A DNA stretch of 64,000 nt. It comes from Nocardia miyunensis NBRC 108239 (GTDB lineage Bacteria > Actinomycetota > Actinomycetes > Mycobacteriales > Mycobacteriaceae). Made by a program: the position numbers and the translations under genes. The notes under the pieces were generated by a model. That model did not search any database. It was not told where the DNA came from and was given only the letters and a program-made list of their open reading frames with translations. Of this stretch, positions 50,309-58,910 are shown piece after piece; the stretch's first letter is position 1; each line of letters starts with the position of its first letter. The stretch spans positions 1 to 64,000 of the forward strand of contig NZ_BDBQ01000086.1 of the NCBI RefSeq assembly GCF_001613065.1. Reading direction: 5' to 3'.

Positions 50309-50960
50309 CGGTGTCCAGCTTGCTGACCAGCCAATGTTCACCGACCTCTACCAGTTCCAAACGCAAACTGCTGGACATGGTGGGGCTGATTGAGATCGTC
50401 CGCGGTCGTGACCTGACTGACGAAGACGAGCGCGACCGCGTGTCCGGAATCCGCCGAGACGACCGACGTGGCGGTCACCGTCGCGGTGGAACTCGTATGG
50501 CGTCCCGTAGCCGCCGGAACGACCACGTCGGTGCCGAGCTTGTCGAAATAGGTGGCGAAGTCTCCGGTGAGGTGAGAGTGCGCCCGCGCCAGATCCGCGG
50601 TGACGGTATCGGGTTTGTAGGACAGGACCGCAGCGGCCGCGTCGGCGGCAGCGGGTCCGACTTCGCGGTCGGCCGCCGTGAGCACGCGGAGCCGCCAGAC
50701 CCGCGGTTCGTTGTTCGCGCCCGTCGCATCGGTGACTCGGGAGGTGGCGGCCACGAGTACCTTCGCGTCGTCGCCGGAGATCGATTCGATTCCGGCCGCG
50801 CTGACGGTTCCGGTGGTCGAGACGTGTGCCTGCTTCACGACGGCGGTGAAAGCGGCTGAGCGGGAACCGAAGTCGCCGTGGAAGGTGCTCGTGGACGCGG
50901 CGAGGATTCGGGCGCGTAGGCTCGCCGGCGTCGTCGCCGTCCGCACCTCTCCAATACATA
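50309..50960 (-). pseudogene. Mce-associated membrane protein relic (fused and frameshifted)
   Basis: The minus strand reads GDFGSRSAAFTAVVKQAHVS, then ESISGDDAKVLVAATSRVT and NNEPRVWRLRV, which fit the C-terminal half of one Mce-associated protein. It then continues AAAAVLSYKPDTVTADLARA, THLTGDFATYF-like HLTGDFATYFDKLGTDVVV and VSADSGHAVALVFVSQVTT of a second one. Near the end the frame is lost: PHHVQQF continues, but MSSSLRLELVEVGEHWLVSK, the expected C-terminus with its stop, is in the neighbouring frame. So two tandem genes appear to have merged by deletion, then frameshifted. Confidence 0.75.
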
Positions 50961-50967
50961 CTCTGGT

Positions 50968-50995
50968 GTACCGTCTGTGCGTACTATAAAGTACG
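50968..50995. promoter_or_regulatory. Composite regulatory element, hmgA operon promoter
   Basis: GTACCGT followed 6 bp later by GTACTATAAAGTACG; within it CGTACT-ATAA-AGTACG is a perfect palindrome. It corresponds to the element before the multicopper oxidase gene and lies about 75 bp before the TTG start of the first operon gene. Confidence 0.6.
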
Positions 50996-51069
50996 GTGCG
51001 CGCGATCGCGATGCAGATCGCACCGACGTGGATCGCATTTTCGGTGGGAAAAAGATCAGGAGGCCGACG

Positions 51070-52218
51070 TTGGCCGGGACTGTCGAAGAACACTTCCAGC
51101 GCATGCCGTATCGCCCGGCGCAGGACGGGAAGGTGGAGATCCACTCCGGACTGAGTCGCCACTATCCGACCCTGCACGGCAATCTCGTGACGCCCCAGGG
51201 GTTTTCGCGCGATCTGGTGGTGCTGATGGCGCATCCGGCCTCGAATTTCCTGTCCCACTTCCTGCTGGAGGCCTTCGCCTCGGCCGGTATCCCGATCATG
51301 GGCATGAACACGCGCTACTCGTCCAATGAGCCCGCATTGCTGATGGAGCGTGCGGCGGAGGACCTCGGGACCGGCGTGCGCTGGCTCAGGGAACAGCACG
51401 GCTTCGCCCGCGTGGTGCTGCTCGGTTTCAGCGGCGGCGGTCCGCTGGTGTCGTTCTATCAGGGGCAGGCGGAGAATCCGACCATCACCGAGACGCCCAC
51501 GGGCGAGCCCGTCGCGTTACAGGACGCGATAGCGGCGGACGGTGTGATGCTGGTCGGTGCGCACGCCGGGCGCGCCCGGGTGCTGCTGAACTGGATCGAT
51601 CCGGCCGTGGTCGACGAATCGGATCCGTATCGCACCGACCCGGCCCTTGACCTCTACGATCCTGCCCGGACGCTCCCGCTGGATCGGGACTGGGTGCGCG
51701 AATACCGGCAGGCCCAGCATCGACGCGTCGAGCGGATCGACGCCTGGGCGCTCGAACAGGTGGAACTGTCCAAGGATCGGCCCGGCGCGGACCCGGGGCG
51801 CGTGGTGCACCGCACGGTCGCCGATCCACGCTTCGTGGATCCGACGCTGGACCCCAGCGACCGGGAACCGGGCAGCATGTACGGCGATCCGAGCATCGCC
51901 AATCAGGGGGCCGGTGGACTGGCCCGGTTCGTCACCGCGCGCAGCTGGCTGAGCACGTGGAGCGTGAACCACTCGCGCGCCGACGCGCTCACCGATCTGA
52001 CTTCGGTCAAGGCGCCGACGGTGGTGATGTGCCTGCGCGGCGATCAGGCCGCCTTCGTCAGCGATTCGCGCGAAATGCACGCCGCCAGTGCGGATCCCGG
52101 TGCGGAGCTGATCGAGATGGCTGACCTCGATCACTATCTGGTCGATCAGCCCGAGGGGTTGCCGACGATCGTGCGGCGGCTGCGATCCTGGCTCGACGAC
52201 CGCGTCCTGAGCGCGTAA
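51070..52218 (+). CDS. Alpha/beta hydrolase
   Basis: A 382-residue alpha/beta hydrolase. The nucleophile elbow is LLGFSGGGPLV (GxSxG) at about residues 118-128; the late His is in LIEMADLDHYLVDQP and the acid may be in MCLRGDQAAF. The oxyanion side may involve MAHPASNFLSH. TTG 51070 is chosen because AGGAGG lies six bases upstream and the frame upstream runs through the promoter. It is the first gene of the operon ending in hmgA and an aldehyde dehydrogenase, so it may hydrolyse an ester or C-C bond in that pathway. Confidence 0.83.
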   Translation: MAGTVEEHFQRMPYRPAQDGKVEIHSGLSRHYPTLHGNLVTPQGFSRDLVVLMAHPASNFLSHFLLEAFASAGIPIMGMNTRYSSNEPALLMERAAEDLGTGVRWLREQHGFARVVLLGFSGGGPLVSFYQGQAENPTITETPTGEPVALQDAIAADGVMLVGAHAGRARVLLNWIDPAVVDESDPYRTDPALDLYDPARTLPLDRDWVREYRQAQHRRVERIDAWALEQVELSKDRPGADPGRVVHRTVADPRFVDPTLDPSDREPGSMYGDPSIANQGAGGLARFVTARSWLSTWSVNHSRADALTDLTSVKAPTVVMCLRGDQAAFVSDSREMHAASADPGAELIEMADLDHYLVDQPEGLPTIVRRLRSWLDDRVLSA

Positions 52219-52269
52219 CCGGCTGCGGCACAAGATGACCGAGTTGCGAACGAATCCAAGGAGAACTCG

Positions 52270-53547
52270 ATGACGGTGCAGGTCCAGCCCGCACGGGCCG
52301 ATGAGCCGACGCGCTGCCCGAGCGCCTTCCGATACTGGGACGCGCGGCGCAGACCCGGCGTGCGGCGGCTCGAGCGGATCTTCAGCTCGCTCACCGGCCG
52401 TGCGCTGTTCCCGACCGACGAGCAGGCGCGCGCGCTGTGCGCAGACCTGTTCAGCGGCGACCCGGTCGCCGAGCGGTTCGTCGCGGAGGTCATGCACGGC
52501 GAGACCGGTTCCGAGCGCGGCCGCGAGATGCTCAACCAGGCCCTGAAGACCGGAATCGCCACGGTGCCCGACGCGCCGGAGGCCATGCGCGAGCTGTTCG
52601 CCGAGTTCGAGACCGTACCGGACTGGGTACGGCCGGAACTGGTCGAACAGGGCGCGGCCATCTGGCGACGCTGGGGCACAATGCTTTTCAGCTTCGCCGG
52701 AGCCGAGACTCTGGAGATGTACACCGAATCGGCCGTCGCCACTCCGCTGTCGCTGGCCGGGGGATACGCCGGTGACAGCGCGCTGCGCCGGTTCCTGGAG
52801 ACCTGCCGGTTCTGGATGGACGTCTCCCAGCCCGGCGGCCTGCTCACCCTCGGCGCGCAGGGCCGCGCGACGGCGCTGCGGGTGCGCATCATGCACGTCT
52901 CGGTACGCGCCCGCGTCGCCGAACATCCCGAATGGGAGATCGACCGGTGGGGTCTGCCGATCAGTCAGACCTATCAGCTGCTGACCCTGCTGGGTGGCAG
53001 CGTCACGCCCGGACTCGGGTTGTGGGCGTTGGGATATCAGACCACGCCCTCGGAAATCCGTGCGCTGCTGCACTTTCAGAAGTACATGGGTTATCTGCTG
53101 GGCGTCCGGGTGGCCTGGTATCCCGAAACGGTGCTCGACTCGCTGCGGGTGCTGGCCATGACCATCGCCTCGCGCTCGTACGACGCCGGGCAGCACGGCG
53201 CGGAGCTGATCGAGTCCTATCCCTCGGCCTTCGCACCCCGCGACGGCCACCGCGGCCTGACCCGGCTGCGCGAGATGTACAACTTCCGGATCAACTCGGT
53301 GTATTCGGCGATGTACATGGCTCCGGGAACCCGTCGCAAATACCGTATGCCACCGGCATTTCCGTGGATCGCCATCCCGATCGCGCGATTCCCGCTGATC
53401 ACCGCCATGGAACTGGCCCGCCGGTCCTGTCCGGCGTTCGCGCGGCGGCACGAGAAGCTCATGCTGTGGCATCGCGAGAACTGGTATCGGGCCCAGATGC
53501 AGGGCCGCGAAGCGAAATTCGATGCCAGCGGCGCACTGCGGCGATGA
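52270..53547 (+). CDS. MpaB/DUF2236-family oxygenase
   Basis: A 425-residue protein of the DUF2236 family, which includes latex-clearing protein (Lcp) and MpaB, haem-containing or haem-like oxygenases. Family features are GTMLFSFAGAETLEMYTE, QGRATALRVRIMHVSVRARV with the conserved Arg-His, and GYLLGVRVAWYPE. Lcp oxidatively cleaves polyisoprene; MpaB cleaves a prenyl chain in mycophenolic acid formation. The substrate here is unknown. ATG follows AAGGAG. Second gene of the operon, 51 bp after the hydrolase. Confidence 0.82.
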   Translation: MTVQVQPARADEPTRCPSAFRYWDARRRPGVRRLERIFSSLTGRALFPTDEQARALCADLFSGDPVAERFVAEVMHGETGSERGREMLNQALKTGIATVPDAPEAMRELFAEFETVPDWVRPELVEQGAAIWRRWGTMLFSFAGAETLEMYTESAVATPLSLAGGYAGDSALRRFLETCRFWMDVSQPGGLLTLGAQGRATALRVRIMHVSVRARVAEHPEWEIDRWGLPISQTYQLLTLLGGSVTPGLGLWALGYQTTPSEIRALLHFQKYMGYLLGVRVAWYPETVLDSLRVLAMTIASRSYDAGQHGAELIESYPSAFAPRDGHRGLTRLREMYNFRINSVYSAMYMAPGTRRKYRMPPAFPWIAIPIARFPLITAMELARRSCPAFARRHEKLMLWHRENWYRAQMQGREAKFDASGALRR

Positions 53548-53575
53548 ATCCGACTCTCTCCCAACGAAAGTGACC

Positions 53576-54640
53576 ATGAGCACTACGGACATCATCGAAG
53601 CGTGGAACGGCCCGGGTCGCCGGGACGGCGAGCTGACCGCGGTCGAACCGCGCCACAACGCATTACATCCCGCGTCGAGCAAACTCGCCTTCGAGCACTG
53701 GTATTTCGATGCCCGGCTGGACACCGGGCACGTGGTGGTCGGGTTCCTCACCAAACGCCGCCCCGAGGATCTGCCCGGAGCCAAGCCGTGGGTCGAGTTG
53801 ATCGTCTACGCCCCCGATGGGAGTCGGCGGCAGGTGGCCAAGCGGTATCCGCGCACTGCGGCGAGTTTCGGCACGGACTTCTTCGACGTGCGCGTCGGAG
53901 ACAACCACGCGCACAGCGAATTCCGGGACGACGGGCTGCCGGTGCATCACGTCCACCTGGCCGAGGACGGTCTGGTTTTCGATCTGGAGTTCCGCAACGA
54001 ACTGCCGAGTTGGATGCCGGGGCAGGGTGAGACGCGTTTCGACGCGCAGAACTCCTTCGGCTGGGCGGTCGGCGCACCCCGCGCCCGCGTCACCGGAACC
54101 GTGCGGATCGACGATACGGTCCTGTCGGCGCAGGGCCGGGGTTACGCCGACCACAACTGGGGCGTCGGCGATATGAAGAAGATCATCGACCGCTGGCACT
54201 GGGGCAGGCTGTACGACCAGGAATACTCGCTGCTGTTCGCCGACGTGCTGACCCAGCCGCGGCGCGGATCACACGAGATCGCGCCGCTGATGCTTGCTCG
54301 TGACGGGCAGATCGTCCTGTCGACAGGCGAGACCGTACTCACCGAGGGCCCCAAGCGATTTCATCCCGTCGCGGGCCGGGAATATCCGGAGTGGATCGAA
54401 CTGCACGTGCCCGATCGGCTGGATCTGCGGCTCACGGTCGAATCGGTCATCCACGCGCACGACATCATCGACGATTTCCCGATCGTGCGTTCACGGCTGA
54501 TCAAACCGCTGGTGTACCGGGCGATCGGGCATCCGGCGTACTTCCGCTTCCGGTCCGGGTTCGAATTGTCCGTGCACGAGGGCGGGCGCACCGACGTCCG
54601 CACCGGCACCACTCTGCACGAACTGGTGGCGCTGAAATGA
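53576..54640 (+). CDS. CrtC/AttH-like lipocalin-type protein
   Basis: A 354-residue soluble protein of the CrtC/AttH (hydroxyneurosporene synthase-like, lipocalin-related) group: LAFEHWYFDARLDTGHVVV starts the first barrel, and RGYADHNWGVGDMKKII with RWHWGRLYDQEY is the strongly conserved central motif. CrtC members hydrate carotenoids; others act as Diels-Alderases or bind hydrophobic ligands. Its stop overlaps the hmgA start by ATGA, so translation is coupled. Third gene of the operon. Confidence 0.8.
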   Translation: MSTTDIIEAWNGPGRRDGELTAVEPRHNALHPASSKLAFEHWYFDARLDTGHVVVGFLTKRRPEDLPGAKPWVELIVYAPDGSRRQVAKRYPRTAASFGTDFFDVRVGDNHAHSEFRDDGLPVHHVHLAEDGLVFDLEFRNELPSWMPGQGETRFDAQNSFGWAVGAPRARVTGTVRIDDTVLSAQGRGYADHNWGVGDMKKIIDRWHWGRLYDQEYSLLFADVLTQPRRGSHEIAPLMLARDGQIVLSTGETVLTEGPKRFHPVAGREYPEWIELHVPDRLDLRLTVESVIHAHDIIDDFPIVRSRLIKPLVYRAIGHPAYFRFRSGFELSVHEGGRTDVRTGTTLHELVALK

Positions 54641-55947
54641 GTTCCACGAATCGGCGCGCGGATCCGTTGTACCTCAACGGATTCGGCAATCAACATCAGA
54701 CCGAGGCCGTCGAAGGCGCACTGCCGCGCGGGCAGAACTCGCCGCAGCGCGCACCCTTCGGGCTCTACGCCGAGCAGATGTCGGGCACGGCGTTCACCGA
54801 ACCACGGGCGGTGAACCGGCGCAGCTGGCTCTATCGCATCCGGCCCTCGGCCGCGCACCCGCCGTTCCAGCGCATCGACAACCGCACCTTCCACAGCGCG
54901 CCGCTCGACGGCGTCGCGAATCCCAATCGGCTGCGCTGGGATCCCATGCCGCGCAACGGTTCCGGGGTGGATTTCCTGGACAGTGTGTACACCGTCGCGG
55001 CGAACGGTGATGTGCTGCAACGTCAGGGCATCGGGGTACACCTGTACTGCGCCACCGCTACCATGCGGGACTGCTACTTCAGCGATGCCGATGGTGAGTT
55101 GCTGATCGTCCCGCAGGAAGGGGACATCCTGGTACACACCGAATTCGGCCGACTGCTCGTCACGCCCGGTCGGATCGCCGTCGTGCCCAGGGCGATCCGA
55201 TTTCGGGTCGAGATCATGGATTCCGTTGCGGCGGGCTATATCTGCGAGAACTACGGCAGCCCGTTCACCCTGCCCGAGCTCGGTCCGCTCGGTGCGAACG
55301 CGCTGGCGCACGCGCGGCATTTCCGCTATCCGGTCGCGGCGTACGAGGACATCGAGCACCGGGTCGAGGTGGTGCAGAAATTCGGCGGGAATCTGTGGTC
55401 CGCCGAATACGGCCACGCACCCCTGGACGTGGTCGCCTGGCACGGTTCGCATGCGCCCTATCTGTACGACCTGGCGGATTTCAACGCCTTCGGCACCGTC
55501 GGCTACGACCATCCCGATCCCTCGCTGTACACCGTGCTGACCTCGCCCTCGGATACGCCCGGTCAGGCGAACGTGGATTTCGTGGCCTTCCCGCCGCGCT
55601 GGATGGTGCCCGAGCACACCTTCCGACCGCCGCATTTCCACCGCAATGTGATGACCGAATTCATGGGACTGGTACGCGGCGTGCACGATTCGAAGGCGGA
55701 GGGTTTCGTGCCGGGCGGTGCGAGCCTGCACAACATGTGGGCCGCGCACGGGCCCGATCGCGAGACCTTCGAGACCGCCAGCGCCGCCGAATTGCGGCCG
55801 CAGAAGCTCGAGGGCTCATTGCCGTTCATGTTCGAGACCCGGCGGCCGCTGATCGTCACCGACCAAGCTTTCGACGCGCCGCATCGGCAGCGCGACTACG
55901 ACACCTCCTGGGCCGGTCTGCGCCGGCATTTCCAGGCGCCCAGCTGA
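54637..55947 (+). CDS. hmgA: Homogentisate 1,2-dioxygenase
   Basis: A 436-residue homogentisate dioxygenase, which opens homogentisate to maleylacetoacetate using Fe(II) and O2. Length is normal. The N-terminus YLNGFGNQHQTEAVEGALP is diagnostic. Iron ligands are in the C-terminal beta domain: RPPHFHRNVMTEFMG gives His and Glu, and ASLHNMWAAHGPD the second His. FETRRPLIVTDQAF is close to the conserved C-terminus. No maleylacetoacetate isomerase or fumarylacetoacetase gene is adjacent, and tyrosine-degradation genes are absent, so it may act on a homogentisate-like dihydroxyphenyl compound made by the operon. Confidence 0.95.
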   Translation: MSSTNRRADPLYLNGFGNQHQTEAVEGALPRGQNSPQRAPFGLYAEQMSGTAFTEPRAVNRRSWLYRIRPSAAHPPFQRIDNRTFHSAPLDGVANPNRLRWDPMPRNGSGVDFLDSVYTVAANGDVLQRQGIGVHLYCATATMRDCYFSDADGELLIVPQEGDILVHTEFGRLLVTPGRIAVVPRAIRFRVEIMDSVAAGYICENYGSPFTLPELGPLGANALAHARHFRYPVAAYEDIEHRVEVVQKFGGNLWSAEYGHAPLDVVAWHGSHAPYLYDLADFNAFGTVGYDHPDPSLYTVLTSPSDTPGQANVDFVAFPPRWMVPEHTFRPPHFHRNVMTEFMGLVRGVHDSKAEGFVPGGASLHNMWAAHGPDRETFETASAAELRPQKLEGSLPFMFETRRPLIVTDQAFDAPHRQRDYDTSWAGLRRHFQAPS

Positions 55948-55990
55948 ATCATCCACCACCCGAACATCTCTGCAATTCCCGGAGCGCGAC

Positions 55991-57460
55991 ATGACCGCCA
56001 CCCGCCCTGCCTACGAACTGCCCGACCCGACGTTGCGGATCGGGGGCCGCAACCTCGAGGCTCGGGATCGAAACACCTATCGGTCCCACAATCCGGCCAC
56101 CGGGGACCTCGTCGTCTCGATCGCCGCCGCCCAGCCCGAGGATGTGGACGATGCCGTCGCCGTCGCCCGTACCCAGTTCGAGGAGGGGGAGTGGTCGCGG
56201 ATCAGCGGGGCCGAGCGCGGCCGGATCCTCACGCGCGCAGCGGATCTGATCGAACAGGATGCGGAGAATCTCGCGGCCCTGGAAGCCATCGAGATGGGCA
56301 AGCTGTTCCACGATTCGGTCGCCGGTGACATCCCCTGTGCCGCACAGGCATTCCGGCACTTCGCCGGATGGGCGGACAAGGTCACCGGAACCACCGCGCT
56401 GCTACCGGATTTCGGCCCGCAGAAGCGATTCGGCTACACGCTGCGGCAGCCCCTCGGCGTTCTCGGCGCGATCACGCCGTGGAACAATCCGGTGCTCATC
56501 GCGGCCTGGAAACTCGCTCCCGCGCTGGCTGCCGGGTGCACCGCCGTGGTGAAACCGGCGGAGGACGCGTCGCTGTCCACCATGCGTCTGGCGGAACTGC
56601 TTGCGGCCGCGGGCATTCCGGACGGCGTGGTCAATATCGTGCCCGGCCTCGGTGAGGTCGCCGGTGCGGCGCTGGCCGCCCATCCGGGGATCGACAAGAT
56701 CTCCTTCACCGGTAGCCCGCGCGTCGGCAGGCAGATCCAGAGCCTGGCGGGGGACACCTTCCGCAAGGTCACCCTGGAACTGGGCGGTAAAGCGCCGCAA
56801 CTGATCTTCGCCGACGCCGACCTCGAACAGGCGATGCCCTGGATCGCGATGGGCAACTTCTATCATCAAGGACAGGTCTGCGCGGCCGGAACCCGTGTGC
56901 TGGTGCACGAATCGATCCTCGATCAGGTTGTCGAGGGTCTCGTTGCCGCTGCGGAGCAGGCGCGGCCGGGTGATCCGTTCGACGCCGACAGCACCATGGG
57001 CACGATCGTCAACGCCAAACAGCTGGACCAGATCCTGCGTTACGTCGACATCGGTCGGGACGAGGGCGCGGACCTGATCACCGGCGGCAGCCGGCTGGAC
57101 CGTCCCGGATATTTCATGCGGCCCACGGTCTTTCGCGGCACCAACGATCTGACCATCGCCCGCGAGGAGATCTTCGGCCCGGTCGCCACGGTGATCGGCT
57201 TCTCCACCACCGAAGAGGCCGTCCGCCTCGCCAACACCACCAAATACGGCCTCAACGCCATGATCCACACCCGCGACCTGTCCCGCGCCCTGACCGTCAC
57301 CGAACAGCTGAAAGTCGGCACGGTGTGGGTGAACGGCTGGGGCGTACCGGATCCCGCGCTCCCCTGGGGCGGGCGCGCGGGCAGCGGCATCGGCCGCGAA
57401 CTGGGCCGCAGCGGCATCGAAGGGGACACCGAGGAGAAAACGGTGCATATCGGCCTGTAG
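55991..57460 (+). CDS. NAD-dependent aldehyde dehydrogenase
   Basis: A 489-residue ALDH. AITPWNNPV and FTGSPRVGRQI form the cofactor site, LELGGKAPQ carries the general base, YHQGQVCAAGTR the catalytic cysteine, and PWGGRAGSGIGRELG the C-terminal motif. It differs clearly from the other ALDH of the window. It is the last gene of the hmgA operon, 43 bp on, and could make the arylacetic acid from an aldehyde precursor of the dioxygenase substrate. This order (aldehyde to acid to ring cleavage) is inference. Confidence 0.92.
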   Translation: MTATRPAYELPDPTLRIGGRNLEARDRNTYRSHNPATGDLVVSIAAAQPEDVDDAVAVARTQFEEGEWSRISGAERGRILTRAADLIEQDAENLAALEAIEMGKLFHDSVAGDIPCAAQAFRHFAGWADKVTGTTALLPDFGPQKRFGYTLRQPLGVLGAITPWNNPVLIAAWKLAPALAAGCTAVVKPAEDASLSTMRLAELLAAAGIPDGVVNIVPGLGEVAGAALAAHPGIDKISFTGSPRVGRQIQSLAGDTFRKVTLELGGKAPQLIFADADLEQAMPWIAMGNFYHQGQVCAAGTRVLVHESILDQVVEGLVAAAEQARPGDPFDADSTMGTIVNAKQLDQILRYVDIGRDEGADLITGGSRLDRPGYFMRPTVFRGTNDLTIAREEIFGPVATVIGFSTTEEAVRLANTTKYGLNAMIHTRDLSRALTVTEQLKVGTVWVNGWGVPDPALPWGGRAGSGIGRELGRSGIEGDTEEKTVHIGL

Positions 57461-57491
57461 CTGCTGTGGACGGAGGTGTTGCGGGACAACA

Positions 57492-57821
57492 GTGGACGAT
57501 TCGTCCGCCGACGTGCTGGTGATCTTCAACCCGGGCATCGAACGTTTCGACTACTTCAGGCTCGGTGACCGGATCCGTCGCGGTGCGGCCGACCCGGCCG
57601 AAATCCTCGCCACGCAGCAGAGATTCGACAACCATTTCGTGGACAGCCCGGTGTGGCGGCAGGCGCGCGGCGTCGATGTCCGGCCGTTGCTGAACACGGC
57701 GAAACATCGAGCGGAGTTCCCGTCCAGCAACGTTTTCGGACCCGGCCTGAAGAAGGCGCCGGGCAGGAAGGCTGAGCGGCAAGGGCTTTCACGGACGAGT
57801 CGGCATAGAGTTCGGTGGTGA
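57492..57821 (+). pseudogene. C-terminal fragment of a cupin-like protein
   Basis: About 60 residues (DVLVIFNPGIERFDYFRLGD, then EILATQQRFDNHFVDSPVW) look like the end of a cupin-family protein; the barrel with its metal histidines is missing. After VWRQARG the frame is rich in Lys and Arg and runs to the next gene. I treat it as a decayed gene end rather than a real 109-residue protein. GTG at the first base lacks a good ribosome site. Confidence 0.45.
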
Positions 57822-58720
57822 TCGATGTCCCGGAGAGTTTCGCGCGCGGCAAGATCGCCGGTGCGGGGGAGGCAGCGCGGGCCTGGATCGTCGCGGTGCC
57901 CGGCATCGTCGACGATCTGCTGGATCGCTGGTCGTGCACGCTCGACGGGCCGGTGCTGCACGGTGCTGTAGGGATCGTGGTCCCGGTGCGTCCTCGCGAC
58001 CTGCCACCCGCGGTGATCAAGGTCTCCTACCCAGGATGGGCGGATACATCCGAAGCGGATGCCTACACCACGTGGGACGGTGCCGGTGCGGTGCGCATTC
58101 TCCGCCGTGACGACCAGCATGTCGCCATGCTGCTCGAACGCGCGTCCACCCGCACGCTCGCCACGATCGAGAATGCCGACGCGGCCGTCGCTATCCAAGG
58201 TCGGCTCACCCGCCGCCTGGCCGTCCCCGCACCTGCCGGACTGCCACGGATTTCCGATCTGGTCGACGGCTGGGAGCACGAGATCCGCACCGACGCAGCC
58301 ATTCTGGGGCATCCACTGCCGCGACCGGTGGTGGACGCGGCCGTGGCCACGCTGTGTGAACTCGGCCCCGACCAACCGGACATCCTCGTGCACGGCGACC
58401 TCCATGACGCGAATATCCTTGCCGCCGAACGTGAACCATGGCTAGCGATAGACCCCAAGGTCTGCGTCGGCGATCCTGCCTACAACGCCTTCACCGTGAT
58501 GTACAGTCCGCGATTCGGCAATCTGGCGGCAAGTGCGGGTCTGCGCCGCGAACTGCTCCGGCTCCTCGAGATCTATTGCGAAGCAGCTCAAATCGACGTA
58601 GCCCGAGCCCGTCGCTGGATCCAAGCAGGCGTGGTCCGCGAGGCACTCTCGGGCCGGAGGGACGGCGACCCGGATTGGCTCATCCACGCCGCCGACCAGT
58701 GGGCTTCGGCGCTGATGTGA
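57815..58720 (+). CDS. Aminoglycoside phosphotransferase-like kinase
   Basis: A 301-residue protein of the APH/streptomycin 6-kinase-like group. The catalytic loop is ILVHGDLHDANIL with HGD and N, and WLAIDPKVCVGDPAYN holds the DPK motif with the metal Asp; the N-lobe Lys is in PAVIKVSYPG. ATP-dependent phosphorylation of a sugar hydroxyl on a small molecule is expected. Environmental actinomycetes carry many such kinases, and most do not give resistance to known drugs. GTG start. Confidence 0.83.
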   Translation: MVIDVPESFARGKIAGAGEAARAWIVAVPGIVDDLLDRWSCTLDGPVLHGAVGIVVPVRPRDLPPAVIKVSYPGWADTSEADAYTTWDGAGAVRILRRDDQHVAMLLERASTRTLATIENADAAVAIQGRLTRRLAVPAPAGLPRISDLVDGWEHEIRTDAAILGHPLPRPVVDAAVATLCELGPDQPDILVHGDLHDANILAAEREPWLAIDPKVCVGDPAYNAFTVMYSPRFGNLAASAGLRRELLRLLEIYCEAAQIDVARARRWIQAGVVREALSGRRDGDPDWLIHAADQWASALM

Positions 58721-58910
58721 CGGTGGCCACCAGACCGCGCGGGTTGACCGACATGTCCAGATTGAAGTGAAGCGCCGAGCACAGAGGGCGCGGTCCCTGT
58801 GTTCGAGTAGCCAGCGGCACAGCAGAATTCAGGTGACGGCAGCAGTCGGTGTCCGGGCCCGGCGTTGAGGCGGGGACAGTGTGATGCGAGACAGGATCAC
58901 TCGTCCCGTC

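Noticed and set aside
51517..53784. A 755-codon open frame on the minus strand opposite the hydrolase and MpaB-like genes
   Set aside because: Low-complexity Arg/Pro/His-rich translation without family motifs; the plus-strand genes are clear.
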